DNA of 64,000 nt, from contig NZ_SIRE01000032.1 in the NCBI RefSeq assembly GCF_004307995.1, positions 47,010 through 111,009 on the forward strand, written 5' to 3'. The position numbers were made by a program, and so were the translations under genes. Source of the stretch: Paenibacillus thalictri (GTDB taxonomy: Bacteria; Bacillota; Bacilli; Paenibacillales; NBRC-103111). Below are positions 51,051 through 58,524 of this stretch, one piece after another (position 1 is the first letter of the stretch; every line of letters starts with the position of its first letter). The notes beneath the pieces were generated by a model. That model was not told the DNA's origin and made no database searches. It was given only the letters and a program-made list of their open reading frames with translations.

Positions 51051-52289
51051 TTACGGCGAATCTACATACCGCTGTTTGGCCGAGCTGATGCCAAATAAAA
51101 TCATCAAGACGGATACCCCAAATAGGATCCACAGCGGCGGCATCCAGCTGCCTGATCTATCATGCAAATACCCGAAAAAAGACGGGCCGATCGCCGCAAG
51201 CAAATACCCGACCGATTGCGCCATCCCCGATAATTCCGCAGCCTGCTGAGCGGTGCGCGTACGCAAGCTGAAAAACATCATCGCTAAACTGAATACGCAG
51301 CCGATGCCAATTCCCAATACGCTAATCCATAATACGGCCAGCTTGATGCTCCCGTAAAGCAGCCCCATAAACCCGATCACAAACATGACCGCAGAAAAAT
51401 AGACCAAGGGCCGTTGATTGGACATCCGCCCGGCTATAATGGGAACCGCAAGCGTAAATGGAAGCACCGCCAATTGCATGATGGACAGAAGCCAACCTGA
51501 CTGGCCGGGACCAATCCCTTGCGCGCCGAGAATTTCCGGTAACCACGTAATAATAACATAGAAAACCAGGGATTGCAGTCCCATAAACAAGGTGACTTGC
51601 CAAGCAAGCGGAGAACGCCACACACGGGTTTCGCCGCGGGAAGGCTGCTGCCGGACAGCCGTTTGGGACTGGGGACGTTTTCTGGTCTGGGGCAGCCAGC
51701 ATAAAACGGAAATCAAGCTTAACGCGCCCCAGATGCCAAGTGCCCCCTGCCAGCCGAAGCCAGCCCCCACGGCCAAAGGAACGCTGATTCCGGAAGCAAC
51801 GGCGCCGCAAAGATTCATAGAAACCGCGTAGATCCCTGTCATGATGCCGATACGTTCGGGGAATTCCCGCTTAATAAGACTTGGAAGCAGTACGTTGCAC
51901 ACCGAGATGGCCAAGCCCAGCAGCGCAGTTCCTGTAAACAACGCGATAGTTCCGGACAACGAACGTATAAGGATGCCTGACGTCAACAAAATGATCGAAG
52001 CAAGAAGAACCGGCTCCACCTTAAACCGCTGTGCCAGTTTGGGCGCAAGCGGCGAGAAAAGCGCAAAAGCAAACAAGGGCACCGCCGTAATCGCGCCGGC
52101 CAGTGTATTCGATATATGCAAGTCATTGCGAATAAGGCCTACCAAGGGCCCTACAGAAGTAAGCGGAGCCCGGAGATTAACGGCAATGAAAATAATTCCC
52201 GCAATAAGCGCCCACGGCATAATCCGGGCGTGTGAATGTGAAACGGAATGAAGGTCCTCCGTGCTTTGGATTTGATCTGATCTGCTCAT
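51051..52289 (-). CDS. MFS transporter, CynX/NimT family
   Basis: 412-residue, 12-helix transporter. The start IAVNLRAPLTSVGPLVGLIRNDL is characteristic of the CynX/NimT (cyanate or nitroimidazole) group, with a central PTQRKRPQS-like basic loop (LPQTRKRPQSQTAV) between halves. Substrate unknown. Its ATG overlaps the stop of the GntR gene by 4 bases, so regulator and transporter form one unit. Confidence 0.9.
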   Translation of the reverse strand: MSRSDQIQSTEDLHSVSHSHARIMPWALIAGIIFIAVNLRAPLTSVGPLVGLIRNDLHISNTLAGAITAVPLFAFALFSPLAPKLAQRFKVEPVLLASIILLTSGILIRSLSGTIALFTGTALLGLAISVCNVLLPSLIKREFPERIGIMTGIYAVSMNLCGAVASGISVPLAVGAGFGWQGALGIWGALSLISVLCWLPQTRKRPQSQTAVRQQPSRGETRVWRSPLAWQVTLFMGLQSLVFYVIITWLPEILGAQGIGPGQSGWLLSIMQLAVLPFTLAVPIIAGRMSNQRPLVYFSAVMFVIGFMGLLYGSIKLAVLWISVLGIGIGCVFSLAMMFFSLRTRTAQQAAELSGMAQSVGYLLAAIGPSFFGYLHDRSGSWMPPLWILFGVSVLMILFGISSAKQRYVDSP

Positions 52290-52966
52290 GATGAATGCAA
52301 TCCTTCCCTGGACAACTCAATGTATTTATGAACCGCGCCGGTCGCCTTCGCAGAATCTTGTTCGATAATCGCCTCGACAAGCTCTCTGTGTATTTGTTGA
52401 TAAAAGTTCGAATGAGTCTTCATTTCCGCAACGCTTTCGACTGACGTCCGCAGAGCGTCGGTCATATGCTCGTACAAATCGATAAATAAGCTGTTATGCG
52501 TCGCTTCTACTATGGTTTGATGAAGTTGGATATCCGCTTGCGCATAGGACACAATATTCCCTTCCAAAACTGCTTTATCGCATGTATCCAGATGAAGCAG
52601 CATGGCGTCCATATCCTCTTGGGTGCGGCGTATCGCCGCCAGCCGGGCGGCTTCTTGTTCCAGCGCGTCCCGCAATTCCAAGGTTTCCAGCAAGCTGGAC
52701 TGTTTGATCCGCCGCTGCAGCACAACGCCCAGAATGCTGGCCGAACAAACATAAGTTCCATCGCCTTGCTTCGTTGCCAGCAGGCCTGCATGGACCAAAG
52801 CTCTCACGGCTTCTCTTACCGTATTGCGGCTGACGCCAAGTTCGGCGACCAATTCCGGCTCGGCGGGGATCCGGGCTCCAACCGCCCATTGTCCCGACTC
52901 AATCAACGTTTGAATTTGTAAAGCCACTTGTTCAACTAAAGTGGTCCGATTTGTTTTTTGCAGCAT
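52286..52966 (-). CDS. GntR family regulator, FadR/FCD subfamily
   Basis: 226-residue repressor. Winged helix: WAVGARIPAEPELVAELGVSR, NTVREAVRALVHAGLL. C-terminal FCD ligand domain: LELRDALEQEAARLAAIRRT and ADIQLHQTIVEATHNSLF (Asp/His metal-type positions). It most likely controls the overlapping MFS gene. ATG 52966 (MLQKTNRTTLVEQVA) is chosen; GGAGG is 13 bases upstream, a little distant. Confidence 0.9.
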   Translation of the reverse strand: MLQKTNRTTLVEQVALQIQTLIESGQWAVGARIPAEPELVAELGVSRNTVREAVRALVHAGLLATKQGDGTYVCSASILGVVLQRRIKQSSLLETLELRDALEQEAARLAAIRRTQEDMDAMLLHLDTCDKAVLEGNIVSYAQADIQLHQTIVEATHNSLFIDLYEHMTDALRTSVESVAEMKTHSNFYQQIHRELVEAIIEQDSAKATGAVHKYIELSREGLHSS

Positions 52967-53083
52967 GATTGCACGAATACCTCCAAACATAGGATGTTTG
53001 ACCGTTAAGACTATTATAGGCAAACCTCCTTGCAAAAGTCAACCTCCCTCATCGGCAATCACCGACAGAGAATGTGCTCCTTC

Positions 53084-53114
53084 AAAAACAAAGAGGGCCC
53101 AAAGCGGCCCCCTT
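53084..53114 (-). terminator. Terminator of the C39 exporter operon
   Basis: Minus-strand arms AAGGGGGCC / GGCCCTCTT (one G-U pair, loop GCTTTG) followed by TGTTTTTG, about 45 bases after the exporter stop. Confidence 0.82.
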
Positions 53115-53160
53115 ACGCTGCAAATTTCGGTACGGCTAGTATGTCCCTTCCCTTGTGCCC

Positions 53161-56100
53161 TTAGCTTAACTGCTGGCTGACTAAATAATAATAAAGTCCC
53201 TTGGCCTCGATCAGCTCGGCATGGGAACCGGACTCCACAATAGCGCCGCGGTCCAAAACAACGATGAGATCCGCCTTCTGTACCGTGCTTAGCCGATGGG
53301 CGATAACTAGGCAGGTACGGCCCTTCAGCATCGTATCCATATTTTGCTGGATAATCCGTTCCGACTCGGAATCCAGCGCGCTGGTCGCCTCGTCGAATAT
53401 GAGAATGCCCGGCTCCCCTAGCAGCGCCCTCGCAATCGCGATCCGCTGCAGCTGGCCGCCGGATAAATTTAAGCCGCCTTCGCCGATAATCGTTTTAAAA
53501 CCTAGCGGCAATGCGGTAATAAAATCGTAAGCGCCTGCCAGCTTAGCCGCCGTTTCCACCTCTTCCAGCGTAGCGGAGGGAAAGCGGATCGCGATATTGT
53601 CCTGTATCGTTGCGCGAAACACGCGGTTTTCCTGCTGCACGATGCCGATTTTGCGGCGCAGCGAAGCGGCATGAATTTGCCTGATGTCGTGCCCGTCGAG
53701 GCGGATGGTTCCACTTGTCGGGGCGAACAATTTAGTCAGCAAATTTGCGAACGTCGACTTGCCCGCTCCGCTTCTTCCCACAAGCGCAACGGTTTGACCC
53801 GACTCGATATTCAAATTGATTTGCTGCAATATGTCAGGACCGTCCTTGCTGTAACGGAACGATACATTATCGAATTGAATATGTCCTTTCAGCGCCGCCA
53901 ATCTGCGCATATTTTGCGGTTCGAGCTCTTCCGGGGGCGCCGCGAATACATCATCGATCCGTTCCATCGAAACTCGCACTTCCATGATATCGTTAAGCAT
54001 CATCAATATTTGCGTAATCGACTGCGTAGCGGTAAAGTAAACCGCCAAGAAAGCGACAAACTGCCCCACCGTCAATTCCCCTCGCATGACAAATACCGCA
54101 CCTCCGTATAACACCAAGGCGTTGCCGATCGTTTTGATAAAATCGGCGATCATCTCCGATGTCACGACAAGGTTTATCGCCTTAATCCGCTGCTTTAAAG
54201 CGAGCTGCAGCTTATCCATCAGCTTCCAGCCGATGGCCGATTCGGCGGCCAGCGCTTTGACGGTGGAAATCAGTTTGATCGCTTCCACCATGGTGGTCTG
54301 CGACTCCGCTTCGGCTTCGAACTGTTTGCGGCTGTTTTTCCGCATCAATGGCGAGAAAAGCAGCACAAGCGCCGCGTAACACGGGATAATGGCAAAAGCG
54401 ATCAGCGACAGCTTAACGTGGTAGATCAGCATCAACGTGCCGTAGATCAGAACCGTCAGCAGATCCAGCAGCAGCTGAACCGCTCCGGACGTCAGCATCC
54501 GGCGTATTTTCTGGTTTTCGCCCACCCTGCTGGTCAAATCTCCAATCGTACGCGCCAAAAAAAACGACAAAGGCAAACTGAGCAGATGTTTGTAAAAATC
54601 CCCTAACATCGTGATGTCAATCTTCAGCGCGATTTTTGCCGATATAAACGTCCGGCATGAGTTCGCGGCGATATAACAAACGGAAAGTCCTAACATGCCG
54701 ATCAGCAAACTTCGCAGAAGATCGTCGTATTTCTCTACCAGCACCTTATCTACGATCACTTGGGTAAAAATCGGAATCGCCAGCGCGGCCAACTGGACGA
54801 GCAATGAGGTGATAAGCAGCGACAGCAGCGCTTTTTTGTTCGGCGTCAAATAGGAAATAAACCGCGATACCGGACTGCGCCTGCGGTCTTCGGAAACAAG
54901 CCGCTGCGTCGGCGTCAGCGTCAAGATCGCCCCGCTCCAGCCTGCCTGGAAATCGGCCCTGCTCATCTTCTCCAGGCCATAGGCGGGATCGCCCACGATT
55001 ACATGAGTTTTTGTCACTTCGTATACAACGATGAAATGCTCGCCTCTCCAATGTGCGATGGCCGGCAAGCTCATCGCAGAGAGCGCATCAAGCTGCGTTG
55101 TAAAACCTTGCGCGGCCAGACCGAGCGATTCCGCCGTCTCCGTCAAGCCGTACAATGTGCTGCCGGAACGAGACATTTCCGTCTGCTCCCGGATGCGGTT
55201 CAGATGAATGCGCGAGCCATGGAAGGCCATCACCATAGCCAGGCACGTCGGGCCGCAGTCCATTTCATTTTGCTGCAGCAGGATCGGATATTTCCGCAGC
55301 CTGAATCGTTTGGCGGGCTTCGGTTCAACCGTTTTCCAACGGACCGCCCCGCTATATGCTTCCTCCGGCCGATCCATCGTTTCGTCTTGCTCATACTTCG
55401 ATGCATTGGATGCATAATGCGAAGTAATTCGCTCGATCGCCGTTCTCAGCTTCGCATGCTCCACAATCATCCGGTCGAAATCAAGCTTGCTTAACCGGAA
55501 CAACTGCACGGGCTGAGTGGCAATCACCGTAGCTTTACGCCGCGCCCCGGTAAGCAGCGCCAGCTCGCCGAAAAAATCGCCGGGAATCAGCCGATTGATG
55601 ATCGTCCCGTCTTCGTCTTTGACAACCTCGCAGCGGCCTGAGTGAACGATATAAAAAGCGTCCCCTTCGTCTCCTTGGCGGACGATCTCCTGCCCCATTT
55701 CCGCTTGGACCACAGTCATTCGCTCAAGAAAACTGCGAATCGCCCGGTGATCGTCAAATGACAGCAGCGCCGTCCGTTTTAGAAACATCATGACAGCGCG
55801 GGAGGACATGTAAGTAACGAGCAGCTGTTCCAGCCCGGGATTGTGTTGCAGCACCTCGCGAAGACGCTCCAGCGGGATTGCCAGAAGACGCACAGTTCCC
55901 GCCGCGCTAAAGGTGATGGAAACTTTAGCAGGTTCGCTTCCGTTATCCCATCCGAAGCTGTCTCCCTCCCGCAATAATCCGAGATTGATCTCCGTTCCGC
56001 TTGCCGGCTCGTCAATCATTCGGACTTCTCCCGATACGATGCAATAAAGAAACCCCGATTCGGTCCCCTTCTCGTGAATCGTCTGTCCGATCGAGAAACG

Positions 56101-56217
56101 GGCGATTTCCGCATCGCGGGAAAGCCGCTGTTTTTCATCCAAACTAAGCACGCCGAAAAAAGGGAACTGCTCCATGTAACCGAGTTTTCGGCCCATCTCC
56201 ATCGATTCCGTATCCAT
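53161..56217 (-). CDS. Peptidase-containing ABC exporter with two cyclic-nucleotide-binding domains and C39 protease
   Basis: 1018 residues in five parts. Residues 15-135 are a first cNMP-type domain, degenerate in its phosphate cassette. Residues 145-265 are a second with an intact cassette FGELALLTGARRKATV (Glu218, Arg227, Ala229, Thr230). Residues 308-440 are a C39 peptidase with oxyanion Gln, catalytic Cys321 (NEMDCGPTC), His394 and Asp410. Six membrane helices lie at about 455-745. The ATPase has Walker A GRSGAGKST at 814, LSGGQ at 918 and Walker B ILIFDE at 938. All catalytic residues are present. C39 exporters cut double-glycine leaders and export the product. Cyanobacterial HetC-like exporters share this layout. 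It follows the PpiC gene by 21 bases. Confidence 0.94.
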   Translation of the reverse strand: MDTESMEMGRKLGYMEQFPFFGVLSLDEKQRLSRDAEIARFSIGQTIHEKGTESGFLYCIVSGEVRMIDEPASGTEINLGLLREGDSFGWDNGSEPAKVSITFSAAGTVRLLAIPLERLREVLQHNPGLEQLLVTYMSSRAVMMFLKRTALLSFDDHRAIRSFLERMTVVQAEMGQEIVRQGDEGDAFYIVHSGRCEVVKDEDGTIINRLIPGDFFGELALLTGARRKATVIATQPVQLFRLSKLDFDRMIVEHAKLRTAIERITSHYASNASKYEQDETMDRPEEAYSGAVRWKTVEPKPAKRFRLRKYPILLQQNEMDCGPTCLAMVMAFHGSRIHLNRIREQTEMSRSGSTLYGLTETAESLGLAAQGFTTQLDALSAMSLPAIAHWRGEHFIVVYEVTKTHVIVGDPAYGLEKMSRADFQAGWSGAILTLTPTQRLVSEDRRRSPVSRFISYLTPNKKALLSLLITSLLVQLAALAIPIFTQVIVDKVLVEKYDDLLRSLLIGMLGLSVCYIAANSCRTFISAKIALKIDITMLGDFYKHLLSLPLSFFLARTIGDLTSRVGENQKIRRMLTSGAVQLLLDLLTVLIYGTLMLIYHVKLSLIAFAIIPCYAALVLLFSPLMRKNSRKQFEAEAESQTTMVEAIKLISTVKALAAESAIGWKLMDKLQLALKQRIKAINLVVTSEMIADFIKTIGNALVLYGGAVFVMRGELTVGQFVAFLAVYFTATQSITQILMMLNDIMEVRVSMERIDDVFAAPPEELEPQNMRRLAALKGHIQFDNVSFRYSKDGPDILQQINLNIESGQTVALVGRSGAGKSTFANLLTKLFAPTSGTIRLDGHDIRQIHAASLRRKIGIVQQENRVFRATIQDNIAIRFPSATLEEVETAAKLAGAYDFITALPLGFKTIIGEGGLNLSGGQLQRIAIARALLGEPGILIFDEATSALDSESERIIQQNMDTMLKGRTCLVIAHRLSTVQKADLIVVLDRGAIVESGSHAELIEAKGLYYYLVSQQLS

Positions 56218-56238
56218 CCAGCCCGCATCCCCTATGAC

Positions 56239-57006
56239 TTAATCTTGTTCCCATAGCGGAATGTGTGAAGATGCTTGCTTTCGCTTCAGACAAAGCCACT
56301 CTTCAAACAAGATCCGCTCGATTCTCGCCCGGATGTCCGCGTCCAACTCCGCCGGATACATTTCCTCCAGCTTCACCACATAATACTTCTTAGCAACCTC
56401 AAGCGGTCCGGCAATCGTTCCGGGCACGGCGCCAAACATATGCGCAGCTACGGCCCGCGGCAGCTGCGTTCTCTCCACCCGTCCGATAAAACCTCCGGCG
56501 AGCCTGGTTGGTTCGTCCGCCGAATAGTGCCGCGCAAGCACATAAAATTCGGCTCCCTCCTGCGCTTTAAAAGCAAGCTCCCGCGCAAGCCCCCGCTCGG
56601 TTACGACAATTTGCGAAACAGCCGCCGCATCGAACTGAGACCGGTTTTCCGCAAAATACCTTTCCACCTTGCCGGATGTTATGTGCTGCTTGACTCGTTC
56701 CTTCAACACCTTCATCCGGGCGTTCCTGGCCAAATCCGCTGTGGTAAGCGAACGCGCCGCCAGCCATTTTTCCACGTCAGCAGCTTGATATAGCTCTTTT
56801 TCCACCCGCCAATCGACGACGGCTGCCTGGACATCCTCTTTGTCGGCCGTGATGTGATGCTCTTCCGCATAGGCTTCGATGAGCGCATTGTCCATATAAT
56901 CGTCTATAGCGCGGAAGGTCCCTTGCATAATGGCGCTTCGCAGAACGGCGGCTAACGAATAGCTTTTTCCTTCCAGCTCCAGAGCAACGATTTGATCCAG
57001 AGACAC
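56239..57006 (-). CDS. PpiC-type peptidyl-prolyl isomerase, cytosolic
   Basis: 255 residues: an N-terminal helical SurA/trigger-factor-like region (MSLDQIVALELEGKSYSLAA to about 120) and a parvulin domain (about 125-225, SQIVVTERGLARELAFKAQEG, LAGGFIGRVERTQLPRAVA, GTIAGPLEVAKKYYVVKLEEM). There is no signal peptide or lipobox, unlike PrsA, so it should act inside the cell, for example on the peptide before export. The start is GTG 57006 with AAGGAGG 8 bases upstream; a GTG at 57036 precedes that site. PpiC genes next to C39 exporters are known from cyanobacteria. Coupled to the exporter gene. Confidence 0.88.
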   Translation of the reverse strand: MSLDQIVALELEGKSYSLAAVLRSAIMQGTFRAIDDYMDNALIEAYAEEHHITADKEDVQAAVVDWRVEKELYQAADVEKWLAARSLTTADLARNARMKVLKERVKQHITSGKVERYFAENRSQFDAAAVSQIVVTERGLARELAFKAQEGAEFYVLARHYSADEPTRLAGGFIGRVERTQLPRAVAAHMFGAVPGTIAGPLEVAKKYYVVKLEEMYPAELDADIRARIERILFEEWLCLKRKQASSHIPLWEQD

Positions 57007-57048
57007 ATTGTGGCCCTCCTTTGCGTTTACGGTCACCTTCGTCTAAAT

Positions 57049-57072
57049 AAAAACGCGGGAATATCTCCCGCG
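57049..57072 (-). terminator. Candidate leaky terminator between peptide and export genes
   Basis: Minus-strand perfect stem CGCGGGA-GATAT-TCCCGCG followed by TTTTTATTTAG, between the peptide stop (57107) and the PpiC start (57006). With no promoter seen after it, partial read-through would give much peptide mRNA and less exporter mRNA. Confidence 0.78.
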
Positions 57073-57106
57073 CCGTGTACCGCAACATCAAGATTTACAG
57101 AGCTCT

Positions 57107-57244
57107 TTAAATAAACCTGCCGCCGCTCACGTTTTTTGCTTCTTCTTCGGTCAATTTTTTGGACAAATCGTCGAGCTTAATTTCCGCCTCATTGTTTGTT
57201 TCCACCGACTCTTTATCCAACTCTTGTTTCTTTTCCTGTTCCAT
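57107..57244 (-). CDS. Double-glycine leader peptide (putative RiPP or signal precursor)
   Basis: 45-residue, highly charged peptide starting MEQEKKQELDKESVETNNEA and ending KLTEEEAKNVSGGRFI. The last part is a textbook C39 leader: Leu at -12, Thr and Glu at -11 to -8, Ala at -7, Val at -4, Ser-Gly-Gly at -3 to -1. Only Arg-Phe-Ile follows the expected cut. A perfect AAAGGAGGTG sits 6 bases before the ATG, so it is strongly translated. It precedes a PpiC gene and a C39 exporter, and its promoter has direct repeats shared with the kinase operon. Either a tripeptide signal precursor or a leader that has lost its core. No modification enzyme is nearby. Confidence 0.85.
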   Translation of the reverse strand: MEQEKKQELDKESVETNNEAEIKLDDLSKKLTEEEAKNVSGGRFI

Positions 57245-57268
57245 GGTATTCACCTCCTTTATGTTTTC

Positions 57269-57321
57269 AGTATAAGAAGGTCCAATAAAAGATTTATAAA
57301 AGACTAAGCCTATAAAAGACT
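57269..57321 (-). promoter_or_regulatory. Peptide operon promoter with 11-bp-period direct repeats
   Basis: On the minus strand: AGTCTTTTATA (57311-57321), AGTCTTTTATA (57295-57305) and AATCTTTTATT (57284-57294); the last two abut with an 11-bp period. Nine bases later comes -10 TATACT (57269-57274), with no recognisable -35. Repeats one helical turn apart directly before the -10 are the usual target of SARP/OmpR-type winged-helix activators, which fits the BTAD response regulator upstream. Confidence 0.75.
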
Positions 57322-57355
57322 AAAAACCGTGCAGCATCAAGGCTTCACGGTTTTT
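57322..57355 (-). terminator. Terminator of the two-component operon
   Basis: Minus-strand AAAAACCGTG-AAGC...GCTGCACGGTTTTT hairpin just after the response regulator stop. Near-identical to the one at 60512-60548, with paired base changes that keep the stem. Confidence 0.87.
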
Positions 57356-57375
57356 GGTCAAGGTATGGAAATATT

Positions 57376-58524
57376 TTATTTTCTATCGGGCAAGCGGCTG
57401 ATCAACGAATCATAAAGATGGATCAGCTCCTTGGACGGGCGGATGCCAAGCTCACGGCTGAGCAGCTTGACATAATCGGTATACAGGGCAGTCAATCCCT
57501 TCTTGTCGCCGCTTATCTCGCGTATGATCATAAGCTGGCGGATAACCGCTTCGTCCAGCGGATTGCGGTCGCTGAGTTTAAGCAGCAGCTTGGATGCCGC
57601 GGTTGTATCCTGCAGAGAAATAAGCGCCGCGGCAAGCCGTTTAACAAACGAAACGTACATGTCCACGTAACGTTCGGTTTCGTGAATGGCCCATACATAC
57701 GCTTTATCCCCGAATAGATCGCCCGTGTATAACCGCTCGACCTGTATCGCTTGCTCGATATTTTCGGCGTTAATCGTCTGCAGCCGCTCCGCTTGTTTCT
57801 CAAATTGCACGTAATCGATCACAGGATCCTTTAATTCTAGCGCATAACCGTCGTTCTCCGAGCGAATGGCATCGCGAATGCCCAGCGGCTCCAGCGACTT
57901 GCGCAATTGATACACGGTCGTATTCAAATAATTTTCGGCATTGGTCCGATGCATGCCTCCGAATATGTCCGTGACCAGCCTGGAACGCGGTATCCGCTTT
58001 CCGCAATAAAGCAGCAAATAAGCGAAAAGCTCGGCGCATTTCCGCGAGATCCATTTGACACGGCCGGTTTCGCTGCTCACTGCAACATCGCCTAACGCCG
58101 TTAAAACGATGCGGCCGGAAACGGCGGAATCCGGTTCTGCCGGCGGCTGCGCATGAAACACCCTGCGGTTTGTCAAAGCGCGCTGTACCGTTCTTTGCAG
58201 CCGCTCCTGGGATACCGGTTTGACCAAGTAATCAAGCACGGACAGATCATACGCAGCCAAAGCAAACTCCTTATGCGACGTGACAAAAACGACCTGCACC
58301 GGAGAAGCGGCGGCTTCCAGCCGGGCCGCCAGCTCCATGCCGCTCTGGCCCGGCATGGAGATATCGACGAAAGCCAGTCCGATATCGGTATGTTCCGCCA
58401 AAAAGACGGCCGCAGATCGCGTATCCGCAAAAGCCCCCGCCACATGAACCTCGGGCAATTTATCGAGCATTTTGCGTAATATGAAATGCATCGCCGGCTC
58501 ATCGTCCACCAAAATCACTTTCAT
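57376..58524 (-). CDS. Response regulator, REC-wHTH-BTAD (SARP-like)
   Basis: 382 residues. Receiver domain 1-120 with Asp7, Asp8, phospho-acceptor Asp54 (AFVDISMPG) and Lys102 (YLVKPVS). An OmpR/SARP-type winged helix follows at about 140-225 (RKCAELFAYLLLYCGKRIPRS, TTVYQLRKSLEPLG), and then a bacterial transcriptional activation domain at about 240-380 (DYVQFEKQAERLQ, ILR-type ending RELGIRPSKELIHLYDSL). Such regulators bind short direct repeats before a -10. Start ATG 58524 overlaps the kinase gene by 26 bases, with GGAGGG upstream. It most likely activates its own operon and the peptide operon. Confidence 0.92.
   Translation of the reverse strand: MKVILVDDEPAMHFILRKMLDKLPEVHVAGAFADTRSAAVFLAEHTDIGLAFVDISMPGQSGMELAARLEAAASPVQVVFVTSHKEFALAAYDLSVLDYLVKPVSQERLQRTVQRALTNRRVFHAQPPAEPDSAVSGRIVLTALGDVAVSSETGRVKWISRKCAELFAYLLLYCGKRIPRSRLVTDIFGGMHRTNAENYLNTTVYQLRKSLEPLGIRDAIRSENDGYALELKDPVIDYVQFEKQAERLQTINAENIEQAIQVERLYTGDLFGDKAYVWAIHETERYVDMYVSFVKRLAAALISLQDTTAASKLLLKLSDRNPLDEAVIRQLMIIREISGDKKGLTALYTDYVKLLSRELGIRPSKELIHLYDSLISRLPDRK

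Noticed and set aside
57107..57244. Lanthipeptide, sactipeptide or other modified-peptide cluster.
   Set aside because: No LanM/LanB, radical SAM, YcaO or other modifying enzyme lies between 53 and 61 kb, and the peptide has no Cys and no core.
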